From: Neorhizobium alkalisoli
GTDB lineage: Bacteria; Pseudomonadota; Alphaproteobacteria; Rhizobiales; Rhizobiaceae
DNA: 64,000 nucleotides
Direction: 5' to 3'
Assembly (NCBI RefSeq): GCF_007829835.1
Contig: NZ_VIWP01000006.1
Location: 310,001 to 374,000, forward strand
The notes below the pieces were generated by a model, which did no database searches, was not told the origin of the DNA, and saw nothing but the letters and a program-made list of their open reading frames with translations. The position numbers were made by a program, and so were the translations under genes. Shown one piece after another: positions 1 through 8,373 of the stretch. The stretch's first letter is position 1; each line of letters begins with the position of its first letter.

Positions 1-223
1 TCCAGATCTCCAGCTTGCCCTCTTCCTTGAGGATGCGGATCATGATCGGCGACTGGCGCGGCATGTCCTTCTTCTGCATGTCCGCAAGGACTGTCGCAGG
101 CAGGGGCTGCTCAACCTTGTTCTTGACGGTCGAGAGATCGATCTTGGCGGTATCGAGCGTGTCATTACAGCCGGTGAGGGCGGTCGCTACCAGAAGGGCG
201 AAAGCGATGTGTTTCAAGCGCAT
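1..223 (-). CDS. L,D-transpeptidase family lipoprotein (YafK-like), N-terminal part
   Basis: The gene runs off the left edge of the window, so only the first 74 codons are present. The N-terminus is a lipoprotein signal: a Lys-containing start, a hydrophobic stretch, then the lipobox LTGC with the lipidated Cys at residue 19. The last visible residues (SPIMIRILKEEGKLEIW) resemble the entry to the YkuD catalytic domain of YafK-type murein L,D-transpeptidases, which act on peptidoglycan in the periplasm. The catalytic Cys/His motif lies outside the window, so activity cannot be judged. It is the last gene of the minus-strand group that also holds xerD and accA, with 197 bp between it and accA. 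The family call rests on a short match. Confidence 0.7.
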   Translation of the reverse strand, partial: MRLKHIAFALLVATALTGCNDTLDTAKIDLSTVKNKVEQPLPATVLADMQKKDMPRQSPIMIRILKEEGKLEIW

Positions 224-420
224 CGAGACAAACCACGTATCAGGAATGGCAAATAACTGCCGTTACAGGTGCATGATAATAAGCCGGTAAGCTTTACATC
301 TTCTTAACCGCTTCTGCGGACCTGTCCAGTCAAACCGATCCGGCCGCCCCGGTTTTCCCACGGCCGGACTATAGACAGATTTTGTCAATTTGACGAGAGC
401 GGCCGCCTGATCCTGGAAGA

Positions 421-1374
421 TCAGAGATTGCGGCCGATATCGAGGAATTTCTGGCGGCGGGCGTTGCGGACTTCTTCGCCGGAAAGCTTGCCGAGTTCGG
501 CCAGCGCCGAGGCGATGACCTTGCCGGCAGCATTGATGACGAACATCGGATCGCGATGGGCGCCGCCGACCGGCTCTGCGATGATGTCGTCAATGATGCC
601 GAGCGACTTCAGGTCTTCGGCGGTGATCTTCATGTTCGTTGCCGCTTCGCGGGCGCGGGTCGAATCGCGCCACAGGATCGAGGCTGCACCTTCCGGCGAG
701 ATGACCGAATAGATCGAATGCTCGAGCATGTAGACCTTGTTGCCGGTGGCGATCGCGATCGCGCCGCCGGAGCCGCCTTCGCCGATGACGATCGAGATCA
801 GCGGAACCTTGACGGCAAGGCACATTTCCGTCGAACGGGCGATGGCTTCCGCCTGGCCGCGTTCTTCGGCGCCGACGCCCGGATAGGCGCCTGCGGTGTC
901 GATCAGGCTGATGATCGGCAGCTTGAAACGGTCGGCCAGTTCAAGAATGCGGATCGCCTTGCGATAGCCTTCCGGTCGCGGGCTGCCAAAGTTGTGCTTG
1001 AGGCGGGACTTGGTGTCGTGGCCCTTTTCCTGACCGATCAGCGCCACAGGCATGCCGTTGAAACGGGCAAGGCCAGCCTGGATGGCAGCGTCCTCGCCGA
1101 AATTGCGGTCGCCGGCCAGCGGCGTGAAATCGGTGAAGAGGTGGGCTGCGTAATCAACGAAATGCGGGCGCTGCGGATGGCGCGCGACCTGCGTCTTTTC
1201 CCAGGCACCGAGCTTGGAATAGATCTCCTTGACCGATTCCTTCACGCGCGCTTCAAGCCGCGTGATCTCATCAGTCGTGTCGATGCTCTCATTCTCGTCC
1301 GCGAGCTTTTTCAGCTCGTGAATCTTGCCCTCAAGGTCCGAGATCGGCTTTTCGAAGTCGAGATAAGTTTGCAT
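421..1374 (-). CDS. accA: Acetyl-CoA carboxylase carboxyltransferase subunit alpha
   Basis: A 317-residue protein, the normal length for AccA. With AccD it forms the carboxyltransferase that moves the carboxyl group from biotin carrier protein to acetyl-CoA, making malonyl-CoA in the cytoplasm for fatty acid synthesis. The N-terminal helix region (MQTYLDFEKPI, then EKPISDLEGKI) is typical, and the crotonase-fold motifs are intact: DTAGAYPG at 159-166, GEGGSGGA at 198-205 and SPEGAASILW at 226-235. It lies 64 bp downstream of xerD on the same strand, an arrangement common in rhizobia, and is probably co-transcribed with it from the promoter near 2633. Nothing is missing or unusual. Confidence 0.97.
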   Translation of the reverse strand: MQTYLDFEKPISDLEGKIHELKKLADENESIDTTDEITRLEARVKESVKEIYSKLGAWEKTQVARHPQRPHFVDYAAHLFTDFTPLAGDRNFGEDAAIQAGLARFNGMPVALIGQEKGHDTKSRLKHNFGSPRPEGYRKAIRILELADRFKLPIISLIDTAGAYPGVGAEERGQAEAIARSTEMCLAVKVPLISIVIGEGGSGGAIAIATGNKVYMLEHSIYSVISPEGAASILWRDSTRAREAATNMKITAEDLKSLGIIDDIIAEPVGGAHRDPMFVINAAGKVIASALAELGKLSGEEVRNARRQKFLDIGRNL

Positions 1375-1438
1375 GAGATCCGGCTTCCGGTTGTTTTAAC
1401 TTGGGGAACGCGAGGCTCCCTTTTTTCAATTGGCGCCT

Positions 1439-2380
1439 CTAATCCCGGTTTTTGGCCTGTTTTGCAAGAGGGTGATGCATTTGCACCGTCTCTCTCAGCC
1501 TTTCTTCCAGCACATGTGTGTAGATTTGTGTCGTCGAAATGTCCGAATGGCCAAGCAGTTCCTGCACGACGCGCAGGTCCGCGCCATTCTGCAGGAGGTG
1601 GCTGGCAAAGGCGTGGCGCAGCACATGCGGCGAGATTGAGGTCGCTCTCAAGCCCGCCCGCGCCGCCAATCCCTTCAGGTCGCGGGCAAAAACCTGACGC
1701 GGCAGAAAACCTTCCTTGCCGGAGGAGGGAAACAGCCAGTTGCTTTCCGCAGCCCGCGGATCCTTCTCTCTTGCTGTGCCGTAAACCTTGATCGCTGCGA
1801 TTGCGGCGCGCGACAGCGGCACGAGCCTTTCCTTGGCGCCCTTGCCGCGGATGATCAGAAAACGGCCCTCCTGATCCAGCACTTTTACGGGGAGCGAGAC
1901 GAGTTCGCTGACGCGCATGCCCGTAGCATAGAGCAGTTCGAGAAGCGCGTGCATGCGTGTGGGGCCGAGGGGGTCGTCGCCCGGCTCCTGCGCTTCTTCA
2001 CTGGCGCGCTCCAGAAGCCGGGTCACGTCTTCCTCGCTCATGATCTTGGGCAGCGGGCGGCCTTTTTTCGGTGCGTCTAGAACCGAGGTCGGGTCGTCCC
2101 CGCGCAGGTTTTCGGCGTAGAGGAATTTGTAGAACTGCCGCATGGCCGACAGTCGCCGCGCCTGGGAAGAGGCGGCAAATCCCTGCCGGTTCAGGTGCGT
2201 GAGATAGGCGGAAAGATCCGCGCTTTCGGCCGAAGACGCCGTCTTGCTGCGGCTGGCGAGAAAGGAAAGCATGTCGTCCAGATCTCGCTCATAGGACGAG
2301 AGGGTATTGGTCGCCGCACCGCGTTCGGCGCTCATCATTTCGAGGAAGGCTTCCATATGGGCGCGCGAAAGGTCTGCCAT
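1439..2380 (-). CDS. xerD: Site-specific tyrosine recombinase XerD
   Basis: A 313-residue tyrosine recombinase. With XerC it resolves chromosome dimers at dif during division. The N-terminal SAM-like core-binding domain covers about residues 5-95 and the catalytic domain about 115-300. All catalytic residues are visible: Arg156 in GMRVSEL, Lys180 in RGKG, His252 and Arg255 in HVLRHAF, His278 in LGHSD and Tyr287 in TQIYTHV; the spacing matches E. coli XerD with an offset of eight. No integrase-type accessory genes or att sites surround it, and it sits in a housekeeping operon between a small membrane protein gene and accA, so this is the chromosomal resolvase and not a mobile-element integrase. 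Confidence 0.95.
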   Translation of the reverse strand: MADLSRAHMEAFLEMMSAERGAATNTLSSYERDLDDMLSFLASRSKTASSAESADLSAYLTHLNRQGFAASSQARRLSAMRQFYKFLYAENLRGDDPTSVLDAPKKGRPLPKIMSEEDVTRLLERASEEAQEPGDDPLGPTRMHALLELLYATGMRVSELVSLPVKVLDQEGRFLIIRGKGAKERLVPLSRAAIAAIKVYGTAREKDPRAAESNWLFPSSGKEGFLPRQVFARDLKGLAARAGLRATSISPHVLRHAFASHLLQNGADLRVVQELLGHSDISTTQIYTHVLEERLRETVQMHHPLAKQAKNRD

Positions 2381-2422
2381 CGACTGTCTTTCGTATTTTA
2401 CGGCGGTGGAGCCGGGCAGGGA

Positions 2423-2590
2423 TCAGGGTTTCTGCGGCGACGCTGCAGGCGGGTTGAGGCGTTCGGACGGAATGCGCACCGTCACATCCCGCGGCCGCGG
2501 CTCGACAAGCACAACCAATGCAACCATGCTCCCGTAGGCGATGCCGGCAATCACCGCCAGAACGAACAGAAACCGGAACAGGGTAGGCAT
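2423..2590 (-). CDS. Small conserved membrane protein upstream of xerD
   Basis: A 55-residue protein beginning MPTLFRFLFVLAV. One transmembrane segment (about residues 5-30) is followed by VEPRPRDVTVRIP and a Pro-rich tail. A longer reading starting at 2617 adds nine residues, but the candidate promoter at 2619-2647 would start transcription near 2612, which leaves the ATG at 2590 as the usable start. It ends 42 bp before xerD on the same strand and is probably its co-transcribed leader gene. I recall similar short proteins at this place in other rhizobia, but no function is known to me. Confidence 0.75.
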   Translation of the reverse strand: MPTLFRFLFVLAVIAGIAYGSMVALVVLVEPRPRDVTVRIPSERLNPPAASPQKP

Positions 2591-2618
2591 CAGGAACTCC
2601 GCATCATCGCGACGCAAT

Positions 2619-2647
2619 ATATCGTTAAATGTTTATAGATCGACAAG
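2619..2647 (-). promoter_or_regulatory. Candidate sigma-70 promoter for the xerD-accA group
   Basis: On the minus strand CTTGTC (2642-2647) and CGATAT (2619-2624) are exactly 17 bp apart. Each differs at one position from the rhizobial housekeeping consensus CTTGAC-N17-CTATAT. Expected transcription start is near 2612, just upstream of the small membrane protein gene. It is back to back with the aroK promoter. Confidence 0.6.
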
Positions 2648-2666
2648 AACTTTCGGCTTTCCGCGG

Positions 2667-2695
2667 CTTGACGCTTCGAGTGCATTTGTCGATAC
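2667..2695 (+). promoter_or_regulatory. aroK: Candidate sigma-70 promoter for aroK-aroB
   Basis: CTTGAC at 2667-2672 is followed after exactly 17 bp by CGATAC at 2690-2695, matching the rhizobial consensus at all six -35 positions and four of six -10 positions. Expected start near 2702 gives a leader of only about 16 nt before the aroK ATG at 2718, so the upstream in-frame extension of the reading frame is not transcribed from here. Confidence 0.6.
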
Positions 2696-2717
2696 CGTTT
2701 TTCAAACGGACGACACC

Positions 2718-3326
2718 ATGAACGAAGTTGCATCACTTGCAGGACAACCGCTCAGCGAACAGGCGCGCCAGGCGCTGGGCAAGCGCAACCTGATCTTTGT
2801 CGGCCTGATGGGCGCCGGCAAGTCGGTGATCGGCCGTCTCGTGGCGCAGACGCTTTCCATCCCCTTTATCGATACCGATGCGGAAATCGAAAAGGTTTCC
2901 CGCATGTCGATCTCCGAACTGTTTGCCGCTTACGGCGAAACGGAGTTCCGGGCGCTAGAGACTCGGGTGATCGAGCGGCTCTTGAAACAGGGGCCTCGTG
3001 TCGTTTCCACCGGCGGCGGTGCCTTCATCAACGAGGCGACCCGAGCCCAGATCAAGCTCGGCGGCGTTTCGATCTGGTTGAAGGCCGACCTCGACGTGCT
3101 CTGGGATCGCGTCAGCCGGCGCGATCATCGGCCGTTGCTGAAGACGGAAAATCCAAGACAGACGCTCGAAAACCTGATGATCCAGCGTTATCCGGTCTAT
3201 GCGGAAGCGGACATGACCATCCTTTCTGAAAACGTCCGCAAGGAAGTCATGGTCGACGAGGTGTTGAAAGCACTCGCCGGGCTTTCTGGTGAAGGTGATC
3301 TGGCGGGCAAAGGTGAATTGAAATGA
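2718..3326 (+). CDS. aroK: Shikimate kinase
   Basis: A 202-residue kinase that phosphorylates shikimate at the 3-hydroxyl with ATP, the fifth step of the chorismate pathway. The Walker A motif GLMGAGKS is at 29-36, the Mg/shikimate residues DTD at 52-54, Arg78 in the shikimate-binding FRALE, and GGGAF at 99-103. The reading frame is open back to 2541, but the ATG at 2718 is chosen because it gives the usual rhizobial N-terminus (MNEVASLAGQ), is preceded by a CTTGAC promoter, and the longer version has a low-quality Arg-rich extension. The stop overlaps the aroB start by four bases (ATGA), so the two are translationally coupled. Confidence 0.96.
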   Translation: MNEVASLAGQPLSEQARQALGKRNLIFVGLMGAGKSVIGRLVAQTLSIPFIDTDAEIEKVSRMSISELFAAYGETEFRALETRVIERLLKQGPRVVSTGGGAFINEATRAQIKLGGVSIWLKADLDVLWDRVSRRDHRPLLKTENPRQTLENLMIQRYPVYAEADMTILSENVRKEVMVDEVLKALAGLSGEGDLAGKGELK

Positions 3327-4468
3327 AAGTATCTTCCCGGTCCTCCGAGCGCTCCGAAGCCGAACGTCTGGTTCATGTGCCGCTCGGCGAGCGCGCCTAT
3401 GACATCCTGATCGGCCCCGGCCTGATCGGCCGCGCCGGCGGCGAGATCACTTCGCGACTGAAGGGCCGTCGCGCCGCGATCGTGACCGACGAGAATGTCG
3501 CGCCGCTTTATCTCGAAGCGCTGATGGACAGTCTGCAGACGGACGGGATCGAAGCCGTTTCCCTGACCCTGCCGGCCGGCGAAAAGACCAAGAGCCTCGA
3601 ACATTTGGCGACCGTCACCGACATGGTGCTCGCCGCCCGCATCGAACGCAACGATGCCGTGATTGCGCTTGGCGGCGGCGTGATCGGCGATCTTGCGGGC
3701 TTTGCGGCCGGTATCGTGCGCCGCGGCGTGCGCTTCGTGCAGATCCCGACCTCGCTTCTGGCGCAGGTGGATTCCTCCGTCGGGGGCAAGACCGGCATCA
3801 ATACCCGCCATGGCAAGAACCTGCTCGGCGTGTTTCACCAGCCGGATCTGGTTCTCGCTGATACGGCGGCGCTCGACACGCTGTCTGAGCGCGAATTCCG
3901 CGCGGGTTATGCGGAAGTGGCCAAATACGGCCTGATCGACCAGCCGGACTTTTTCGCCTGGCTGGAAAAGAACTGGAAGCCGATGTTTGCCGGCGGGCCG
4001 GAGCGGATCGAGGCGATTGCCATCGCCTGTCAGGCGAAGTCGGATGTCGTCGTCGAGGACGAGCGCGAGAACGGTCGGCGCGCGCTGCTCAATCTTGGCC
4101 ATACATTCGGCCATGCGCTGGAAGCTGCAACGCAGTATGACAGCGCACGTCTCGTGCATGGTGAGGGCGTGTCGATCGGCATGGTTCTCGCCTACCAGTT
4201 CTCGTCGCGGCTCAATCTGGCAAGCCCGGACGATGCGGTACGGGTCGAAAAGCACCTGAAGAGCGTCGGTCTGCCGACCCGGATCGACGAGATCCCCGGC
4301 GAAATGCCGCCGACCGAAAAGCTGCTGGACGCGATCGCCCAGGACAAGAAGGTCAAGGGCGGCAAGCTCACCTTCATCCTCACCCGCGGTATCGGCGAGG
4401 CTTTTGTGGCCGACGATGTACCGTCTTCCGAAGTTCTTTCCTTCCTTGAGGGCAAGCGGGGCAAATGA
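3323..4468 (+). CDS. aroB: 3-dehydroquinate synthase
   Basis: A 381-residue NAD- and metal-dependent enzyme that cyclises DAHP to 3-dehydroquinate, the second step of the chorismate pathway. Visible motifs are the NAD-binding LGGGVIGDLAGF (about 116-127), SSVGGKTGIN at 151-160, the metal ligand Glu in GYAEVAKYG (about 195-203) and the metal-binding histidines of NLGHTFGHALE. Length and C-terminus are normal. It overlaps aroK by four bases upstream and the CBS-domain gene by four bases downstream, so the three form one coupled operon. Pairing aroK with aroB is very common in proteobacteria. Confidence 0.97.
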   Translation: MKVSSRSSERSEAERLVHVPLGERAYDILIGPGLIGRAGGEITSRLKGRRAAIVTDENVAPLYLEALMDSLQTDGIEAVSLTLPAGEKTKSLEHLATVTDMVLAARIERNDAVIALGGGVIGDLAGFAAGIVRRGVRFVQIPTSLLAQVDSSVGGKTGINTRHGKNLLGVFHQPDLVLADTAALDTLSEREFRAGYAEVAKYGLIDQPDFFAWLEKNWKPMFAGGPERIEAIAIACQAKSDVVVEDERENGRRALLNLGHTFGHALEAATQYDSARLVHGEGVSIGMVLAYQFSSRLNLASPDDAVRVEKHLKSVGLPTRIDEIPGEMPPTEKLLDAIAQDKKVKGGKLTFILTRGIGEAFVADDVPSSEVLSFLEGKRGK

Positions 4469-5352
4469 CGACAAAGGCGGGGCTGTTTTCGCGAGTGATC
4501 AACGCGCTGATCCGCAGCCTGCTTCGCATGTCCGGCGCGTCGCTGTCGCCGGAGACGCTGGCTTTGTCGAACCATGACGCCCTTCATGCGGCGCTCGACA
4601 CGATCCATCGCGACCAGAATTTCAACCATCAGCATCGCGACCGGCTGAGCGGCCTGTTCGAGCTCGAGGAACTGGAAGTCTCCGACGTGATGAAGCACCG
4701 CACGGTGATGCGGGCGATCAATGCCGACGACCTGCCGGAAACCGTGGTGCGCACGGTGCTGGAAAGCCCCTATACGCGCATGCCCGTCTGGCGCAATTCG
4801 ACGGAAAACATCATCGGCATCGTGCATGCCAAGGATATTTTGCGGGCATTAGCCGAGCCGGATATCGATCCGCAGACGCTCGATGTCGTCAAAATCGCGC
4901 AGAAACCGTGGTTCGTGCCCGACAGCACCAGCCTCAAGGATCAGCTCGGTGCCTTCCTGAAGCGCAAGATGCATTTCGCCGTCGTTGTCGACGAATATGG
5001 CGAGGTCCAGGGCATCGTCACGCTGGAAGATATTCTGGAAGAGATCGTCGGCGACATTGCCGATGAGCACGATATCGAGATCCAGGGTGTACGCCAGGAG
5101 GCGGATGGTTCGATTGTCGTTGACGGTTCGGTGCCGATCCGCGACCTCAACCGCGCCCTTGACTGGAATCTGCCGGATGCTGACGCCACCACGATTGCTG
5201 GTCTCGTCATTAACGAATCGAAGCTCATTCCGGAAGAGCGGCAGGCATTTACCTTCCACGGCAAGCGGTTCATCGTGATGAAGCGGGAGAAGAACCGGAT
5301 CACCCGGCTGAGGATCCGGCCGGTGGACGAGACGGCGCTGCCGGCGGAGTAG
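4465..5352 (+). CDS. HlyC/CorC-type CBS-domain protein lacking the DUF21 membrane domain
   Basis: A 295-residue protein with two CBS domains (about residues 75-128 and 140-190) and a C-terminal CorC_HlyC domain (about 205-285). Related rhizobial proteins encoded after aroB are, as I recall them, about 430 residues, with an N-terminal DUF21 domain of several transmembrane helices implicated in Mg/Co export. Here the N-terminus (MTTKAGLFSRVINALIRSLL) begins in what would be the DUF21-CBS connector, and there is no room for the missing part because the start overlaps the aroB stop. The protein is therefore predicted soluble or peripheral. Sequence after residue 70 (LEVSDVMKHRTVMRAINADD) looks fully conserved, so it is probably expressed. 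Whether it regulates another transporter or is a decaying remnant cannot be told from here. Confidence 0.85.
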   Translation: MTTKAGLFSRVINALIRSLLRMSGASLSPETLALSNHDALHAALDTIHRDQNFNHQHRDRLSGLFELEELEVSDVMKHRTVMRAINADDLPETVVRTVLESPYTRMPVWRNSTENIIGIVHAKDILRALAEPDIDPQTLDVVKIAQKPWFVPDSTSLKDQLGAFLKRKMHFAVVVDEYGEVQGIVTLEDILEEIVGDIADEHDIEIQGVRQEADGSIVVDGSVPIRDLNRALDWNLPDADATTIAGLVINESKLIPEERQAFTFHGKRFIVMKREKNRITRLRIRPVDETALPAE

Positions 5353-5489
5353 GTACGCGGCTCCAGCCTTTCACTCTTGTTTGATTGGCAATGGTTGCTG
5401 CAGGGGCGGATATTCCAAGGCCAGCGACACCAATTCGACGCAACTGTCGCTCATCGCCTTTTCATGTAGAGGCTTGAGGGAGAGAGAGC

Positions 5490-6113
5490 ATGAATAGCAG
5501 TCTCGTTCTGAAGGTTGCCGCGTCACTTGCCGCCGGCACCTTTGCGATGCTGGCAATAATGCAGAGCGCCGGCGCTGCCGACAGGGTTCGCATCAGCGGA
5601 ACCATCGAAAGCCTGAATGGCGATACGCTCATGGTCAAAAGCCTCGACGGCAAGGAGATCATGGTCATGATGAAGCCTGGCCTGAACGTGATGGGCATCA
5701 AGAATGCCTCTGTCGCGGACATTAAACCCGGCGATTTTGTCGGTGTTGGATCCCAGCCGACGCAGAGTGGCATCAATGGTGCCGTCCAGGTGGTGATCTT
5801 CCCGGCTTCCATGAAAGGTACTGGTGAAGGCGATCGGGCCTGGAGTGTCCGTCCCAATGGCTCGATGACGAATGCGACAGTTGCCGATGCGGTCAAGGAC
5901 GTGAATGGTCCTGTTCTGACGCTTGCCTATCAGGGCGGTCAACGGAAGATCAGCATTCCAGATGGCACGACGATCGTCGCTCTTTCTCCCGCTACCAGGG
6001 ATGATCTAAAGGCCGGTGCCGGCGTTTCGGTGCAGGGCCAGGGCGGTGATGACAATATGGTGACCGCGGATGCCGTGCGTGTCGGAATAGCCGGCGCAAC
6101 GCCTCCAAAATGA
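5490..6113 (+). CDS. Secreted periplasmic protein of unknown function
   Basis: A 207-residue protein with a clear Sec signal peptide (MNSSLVLKVAASLAAGTFAM, cleavage expected after SAGA near residue 29). The mature part begins ADRVRISGTIESLNGDTLMV and contains two similar beta-rich units, each with a pattern of the type 'G.V....G..L.V...DG..I.V', reminiscent of DUF5666 or OB-like domains. The start is supported by GGGAGAGAGAG just before the ATG. It stands alone between the CBS gene and the convergent bolA. I do not recognise a characterised homologue; metal or small-molecule binding in the periplasm would be a guess. Confidence 0.75.
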   Translation: MNSSLVLKVAASLAAGTFAMLAIMQSAGAADRVRISGTIESLNGDTLMVKSLDGKEIMVMMKPGLNVMGIKNASVADIKPGDFVGVGSQPTQSGINGAVQVVIFPASMKGTGEGDRAWSVRPNGSMTNATVADAVKDVNGPVLTLAYQGGQRKISIPDGTTIVALSPATRDDLKAGAGVSVQGQGGDDNMVTADAVRVGIAGATPPK

Positions 6114-6249
6114 TCTAGTGCTGGAAGCCCTTTGCAGCTGAATTGTTTCGGCTACAGTCTTATCCGCGTCTCATGCAAAGCCGCGGCTCATCGCAATTCG
6201 GCAGATGGCTGACTTGGCTTGCCGTCTCATCATCCCCATCTAAGACCAG

Positions 6250-6531
6250 TCACCAACGCGTCGCTTCCCCCGGAGCGGCTGCCTCCACCGCCAGTGCATG
6301 CAGTCCGGCATCCAGTTCCGGCTTTAGCAGCGCATTGACGGCCCGGTGGCGGTCGAGCCTGCTCATTCCGGCAAATGTCTTGGAAACGATGCGAACCCGC
6401 ATATGGGTTTCGCCGGTGCCTGTCATGTCCGGCTGGTGGCCGGCGTGGTGGTGGCTTTCGTCGATCACCTCCAGATGTTCCGGATCGAGATGTGCGCTGA
6501 GCGTGGCTTCGATGCGGGATCTGACGGACAT
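6250..6531 (-). CDS. bolA: BolA family protein
   Basis: A 93-residue BolA/IbaG-fold protein. BolA proteins pair with monothiol glutaredoxins to bind [2Fe-2S] clusters and influence iron and envelope gene expression. The family signature is visible: ESHHHAGH at 25-32, ETHMRVRIVSKTF at 41-53, and the helix-turn-helix-like MSRLDRHRAVNALL at 56-69 containing the conserved His62. It is monocistronic and diverges from the J-domain gene across 116 bp. The glutaredoxin partner is not in this window. Confidence 0.93.
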   Translation of the reverse strand: MSVRSRIEATLSAHLDPEHLEVIDESHHHAGHQPDMTGTGETHMRVRIVSKTFAGMSRLDRHRAVNALLKPELDAGLHALAVEAAAPGEATRW

Positions 6532-6647
6532 TTTTTGGGCCTCTTCAAGCGGCGTCGGGGCGACGCAGGGGGCTATTCACAAACCAGTAAGAAACCGCTT
6601 TGTCAATTCTTGTTCGGCCCGTCCGCGGACCCCATAATGAGGGCCTC

Positions 6648-7301
6648 ATGAAACTCGATTCCAAATATTTCGACCGTATCCGGACGCGCCGGAAAAGGGA
6701 GCAGGAAGCTCCCCCGCAGGCCCCGACCTGCCAATGGGACGGCTGCGACAAGCCGGGTGCCCATCGCGCGCCCGTGGGTCGAAATGCCGAAGGCCAGTTC
6801 TTCATGTTCTGCTTCGATCACGTGCGCGAATATAACAAGGGCTATAATTATTTCTCCGGCCTGTCGGATGGCGAGATTGCGCGCTATCAGAAGGAAGCGA
6901 TTACCGGTCACCGCCCGACCTGGACTGTCGGCGTCAACAAGGCCGCCAAGGATGCGCCACTGCATTCGACCATGCGCTCCGGCGCAACCGCGGCCGGTGC
7001 TGGTGCCGCCTATGCGCAGCAGCGTTTTCGCGATCCGTTCGGTTTCGTTTCCCAGGCCCGTGCCAATGGCGGCGGTGGCCGTTTCGAGACGGGCGGGCGC
7101 AAGCTGAAATCGCTGGAAGCCAAGGCTCTCGATACGCTGGAACTCAGCGCGAATGCCACGGCTGTCGACATCAAGCGCAAATACAAGGAACTGGTGAAAA
7201 AGCACCATCCCGACGCCAATGGCGGCGACCGCGGTTCGGAAGAACGTTTTCGCGCCGTCATTCAAGCATATCAGTTGTTGAAGCAGGCGGGTTTCTGCTA
7301 A
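6648..7301 (+). CDS. J-domain (DnaJ-like) protein upstream of cobS
   Basis: A 217-residue protein with the J domain at its C-terminus (about 158-216), carrying HPD at 187-189 in KKHHPDANGG, so it should stimulate an Hsp70 ATPase. The N-terminal half has a Cys-containing motif (Cys28, Cys33 in CQWDGCDKPG, and Cys55 in FMFCFDHV) that looks like a small metal site, then FDHVREYNKGYNYF. The ATG at 6648 is chosen over an upstream in-frame start because the protein then begins MKLDSKYFD, the usual rhizobial N-terminus as I recall it. cobS follows after 61 bp on the same strand. A chaperone role in assembling the cobaltochelatase is suggested only by this position. Confidence 0.88.
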   Translation: MKLDSKYFDRIRTRRKREQEAPPQAPTCQWDGCDKPGAHRAPVGRNAEGQFFMFCFDHVREYNKGYNYFSGLSDGEIARYQKEAITGHRPTWTVGVNKAAKDAPLHSTMRSGATAAGAGAAYAQQRFRDPFGFVSQARANGGGGRFETGGRKLKSLEAKALDTLELSANATAVDIKRKYKELVKKHHPDANGGDRGSEERFRAVIQAYQLLKQAGFC

Positions 7302-7362
7302 GCCGTTACCATTATGGCATTGAGGACGACGGCCGGGCGGGCGCCCGCGCCTTGGAGTGATG

Positions 7363-8355
7363 ATGAGCAAGATTGATCTGGATATTTCCAACCTTCCCGA
7401 TACCACCGTTTCCGTCCGGGATGTTTTTGGCATCGATACCGATTTGAGGGTTCCTGCTTACAGCAATGGCGACCCCTATGTTCCGGACCTCGATCCGGAT
7501 TATCTCTTCGACCGCGACACGACGCTCGCCATTCTCGCAGGCTTTGCCCATAACCGACGCGTCATGGTCTCCGGCTTCCACGGCACCGGCAAGTCGACCC
7601 ATATCGAACAGGTCGCGGCCCGCCTCAACTGGCCTTGCGTGCGTATCAACCTCGACAGCCATGTCAGCCGTATCGACCTCGTCGGCAAGGACGCGATCGT
7701 TCTGAAGGACGGCAAGCAGGTTACCGAATTCAAGGACGGCATTCTGCCCTGGGCCTACCAGCACAATGTCGCGCTCGTCTTCGACGAATACGATGCCGGC
7801 CGTCCGGACGTGATGTTCGTCATTCAGCGCGTGCTGGAATCGTCGGGCCGCCTGACCCTGCTCGACCAGAGCCGCGTCATCCGCCCTCACCCGGCCTTCC
7901 GCATTTTCGCGACTGCCAACACGGTCGGCCTCGGCGATACGACCGGCCTCTATCACGGCACGCAGCAGATCAACCAGGCGCAGATGGACCGCTGGTCGAT
8001 CGTCACCACGCTGAACTATCTGCCGCATGAGAAGGAAGTCGATATCGTTGCCGCCAAGGTGAAGTCTTTCGGCGCCACCAAGGAAGGCCGCGAGACGGTT
8101 TCCAAGATGGTGCGCGTTGCCGATCTCACCCGCTCGGCCTTCATCAACGGCGACCTGTCGACCGTCATGAGCCCGCGTACGGTCATCACCTGGGCGGAAA
8201 ACGCCGAGATCTTCGGTGATGTCGCTTTCGCCTTCCGCATCACCTTCCTCAACAAGTGCGACGAACTGGAACGCACGCTGGTTGCCGAACAGTACCAGCG
8301 CGCCTTCGGCGTCGAGCTTAAGGAAAGCGCCGCCAACATCGTTCTCGGAGCTTAA
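7363..8355 (+). CDS. cobS: Cobaltochelatase subunit CobS
   Basis: A 330-residue AAA+ MoxR-type ATPase. CobS and CobT form the chaperone-like complex that drives CobN to insert cobalt into hydrogenobyrinic acid a,c-diamide in the aerobic cobalamin pathway. Walker A GFHGTGKS is at 71-78, Walker B is VALVFDEYDAG (about 133-143), and the sensor region FRIFATANTVGLGD follows. Two in-frame starts precede the ATG chosen here (GTG 7357, ATG 7360); 7363 is preferred because GGAG lies six bases upstream and gives MSKIDLDISN. cobT follows after 18 bp. cobN is not in the window. Confidence 0.96.
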   Translation: MSKIDLDISNLPDTTVSVRDVFGIDTDLRVPAYSNGDPYVPDLDPDYLFDRDTTLAILAGFAHNRRVMVSGFHGTGKSTHIEQVAARLNWPCVRINLDSHVSRIDLVGKDAIVLKDGKQVTEFKDGILPWAYQHNVALVFDEYDAGRPDVMFVIQRVLESSGRLTLLDQSRVIRPHPAFRIFATANTVGLGDTTGLYHGTQQINQAQMDRWSIVTTLNYLPHEKEVDIVAAKVKSFGATKEGRETVSKMVRVADLTRSAFINGDLSTVMSPRTVITWAENAEIFGDVAFAFRITFLNKCDELERTLVAEQYQRAFGVELKESAANIVLGA

Positions 8356-8373
8356 GGGCAGGGGAGCGACATC

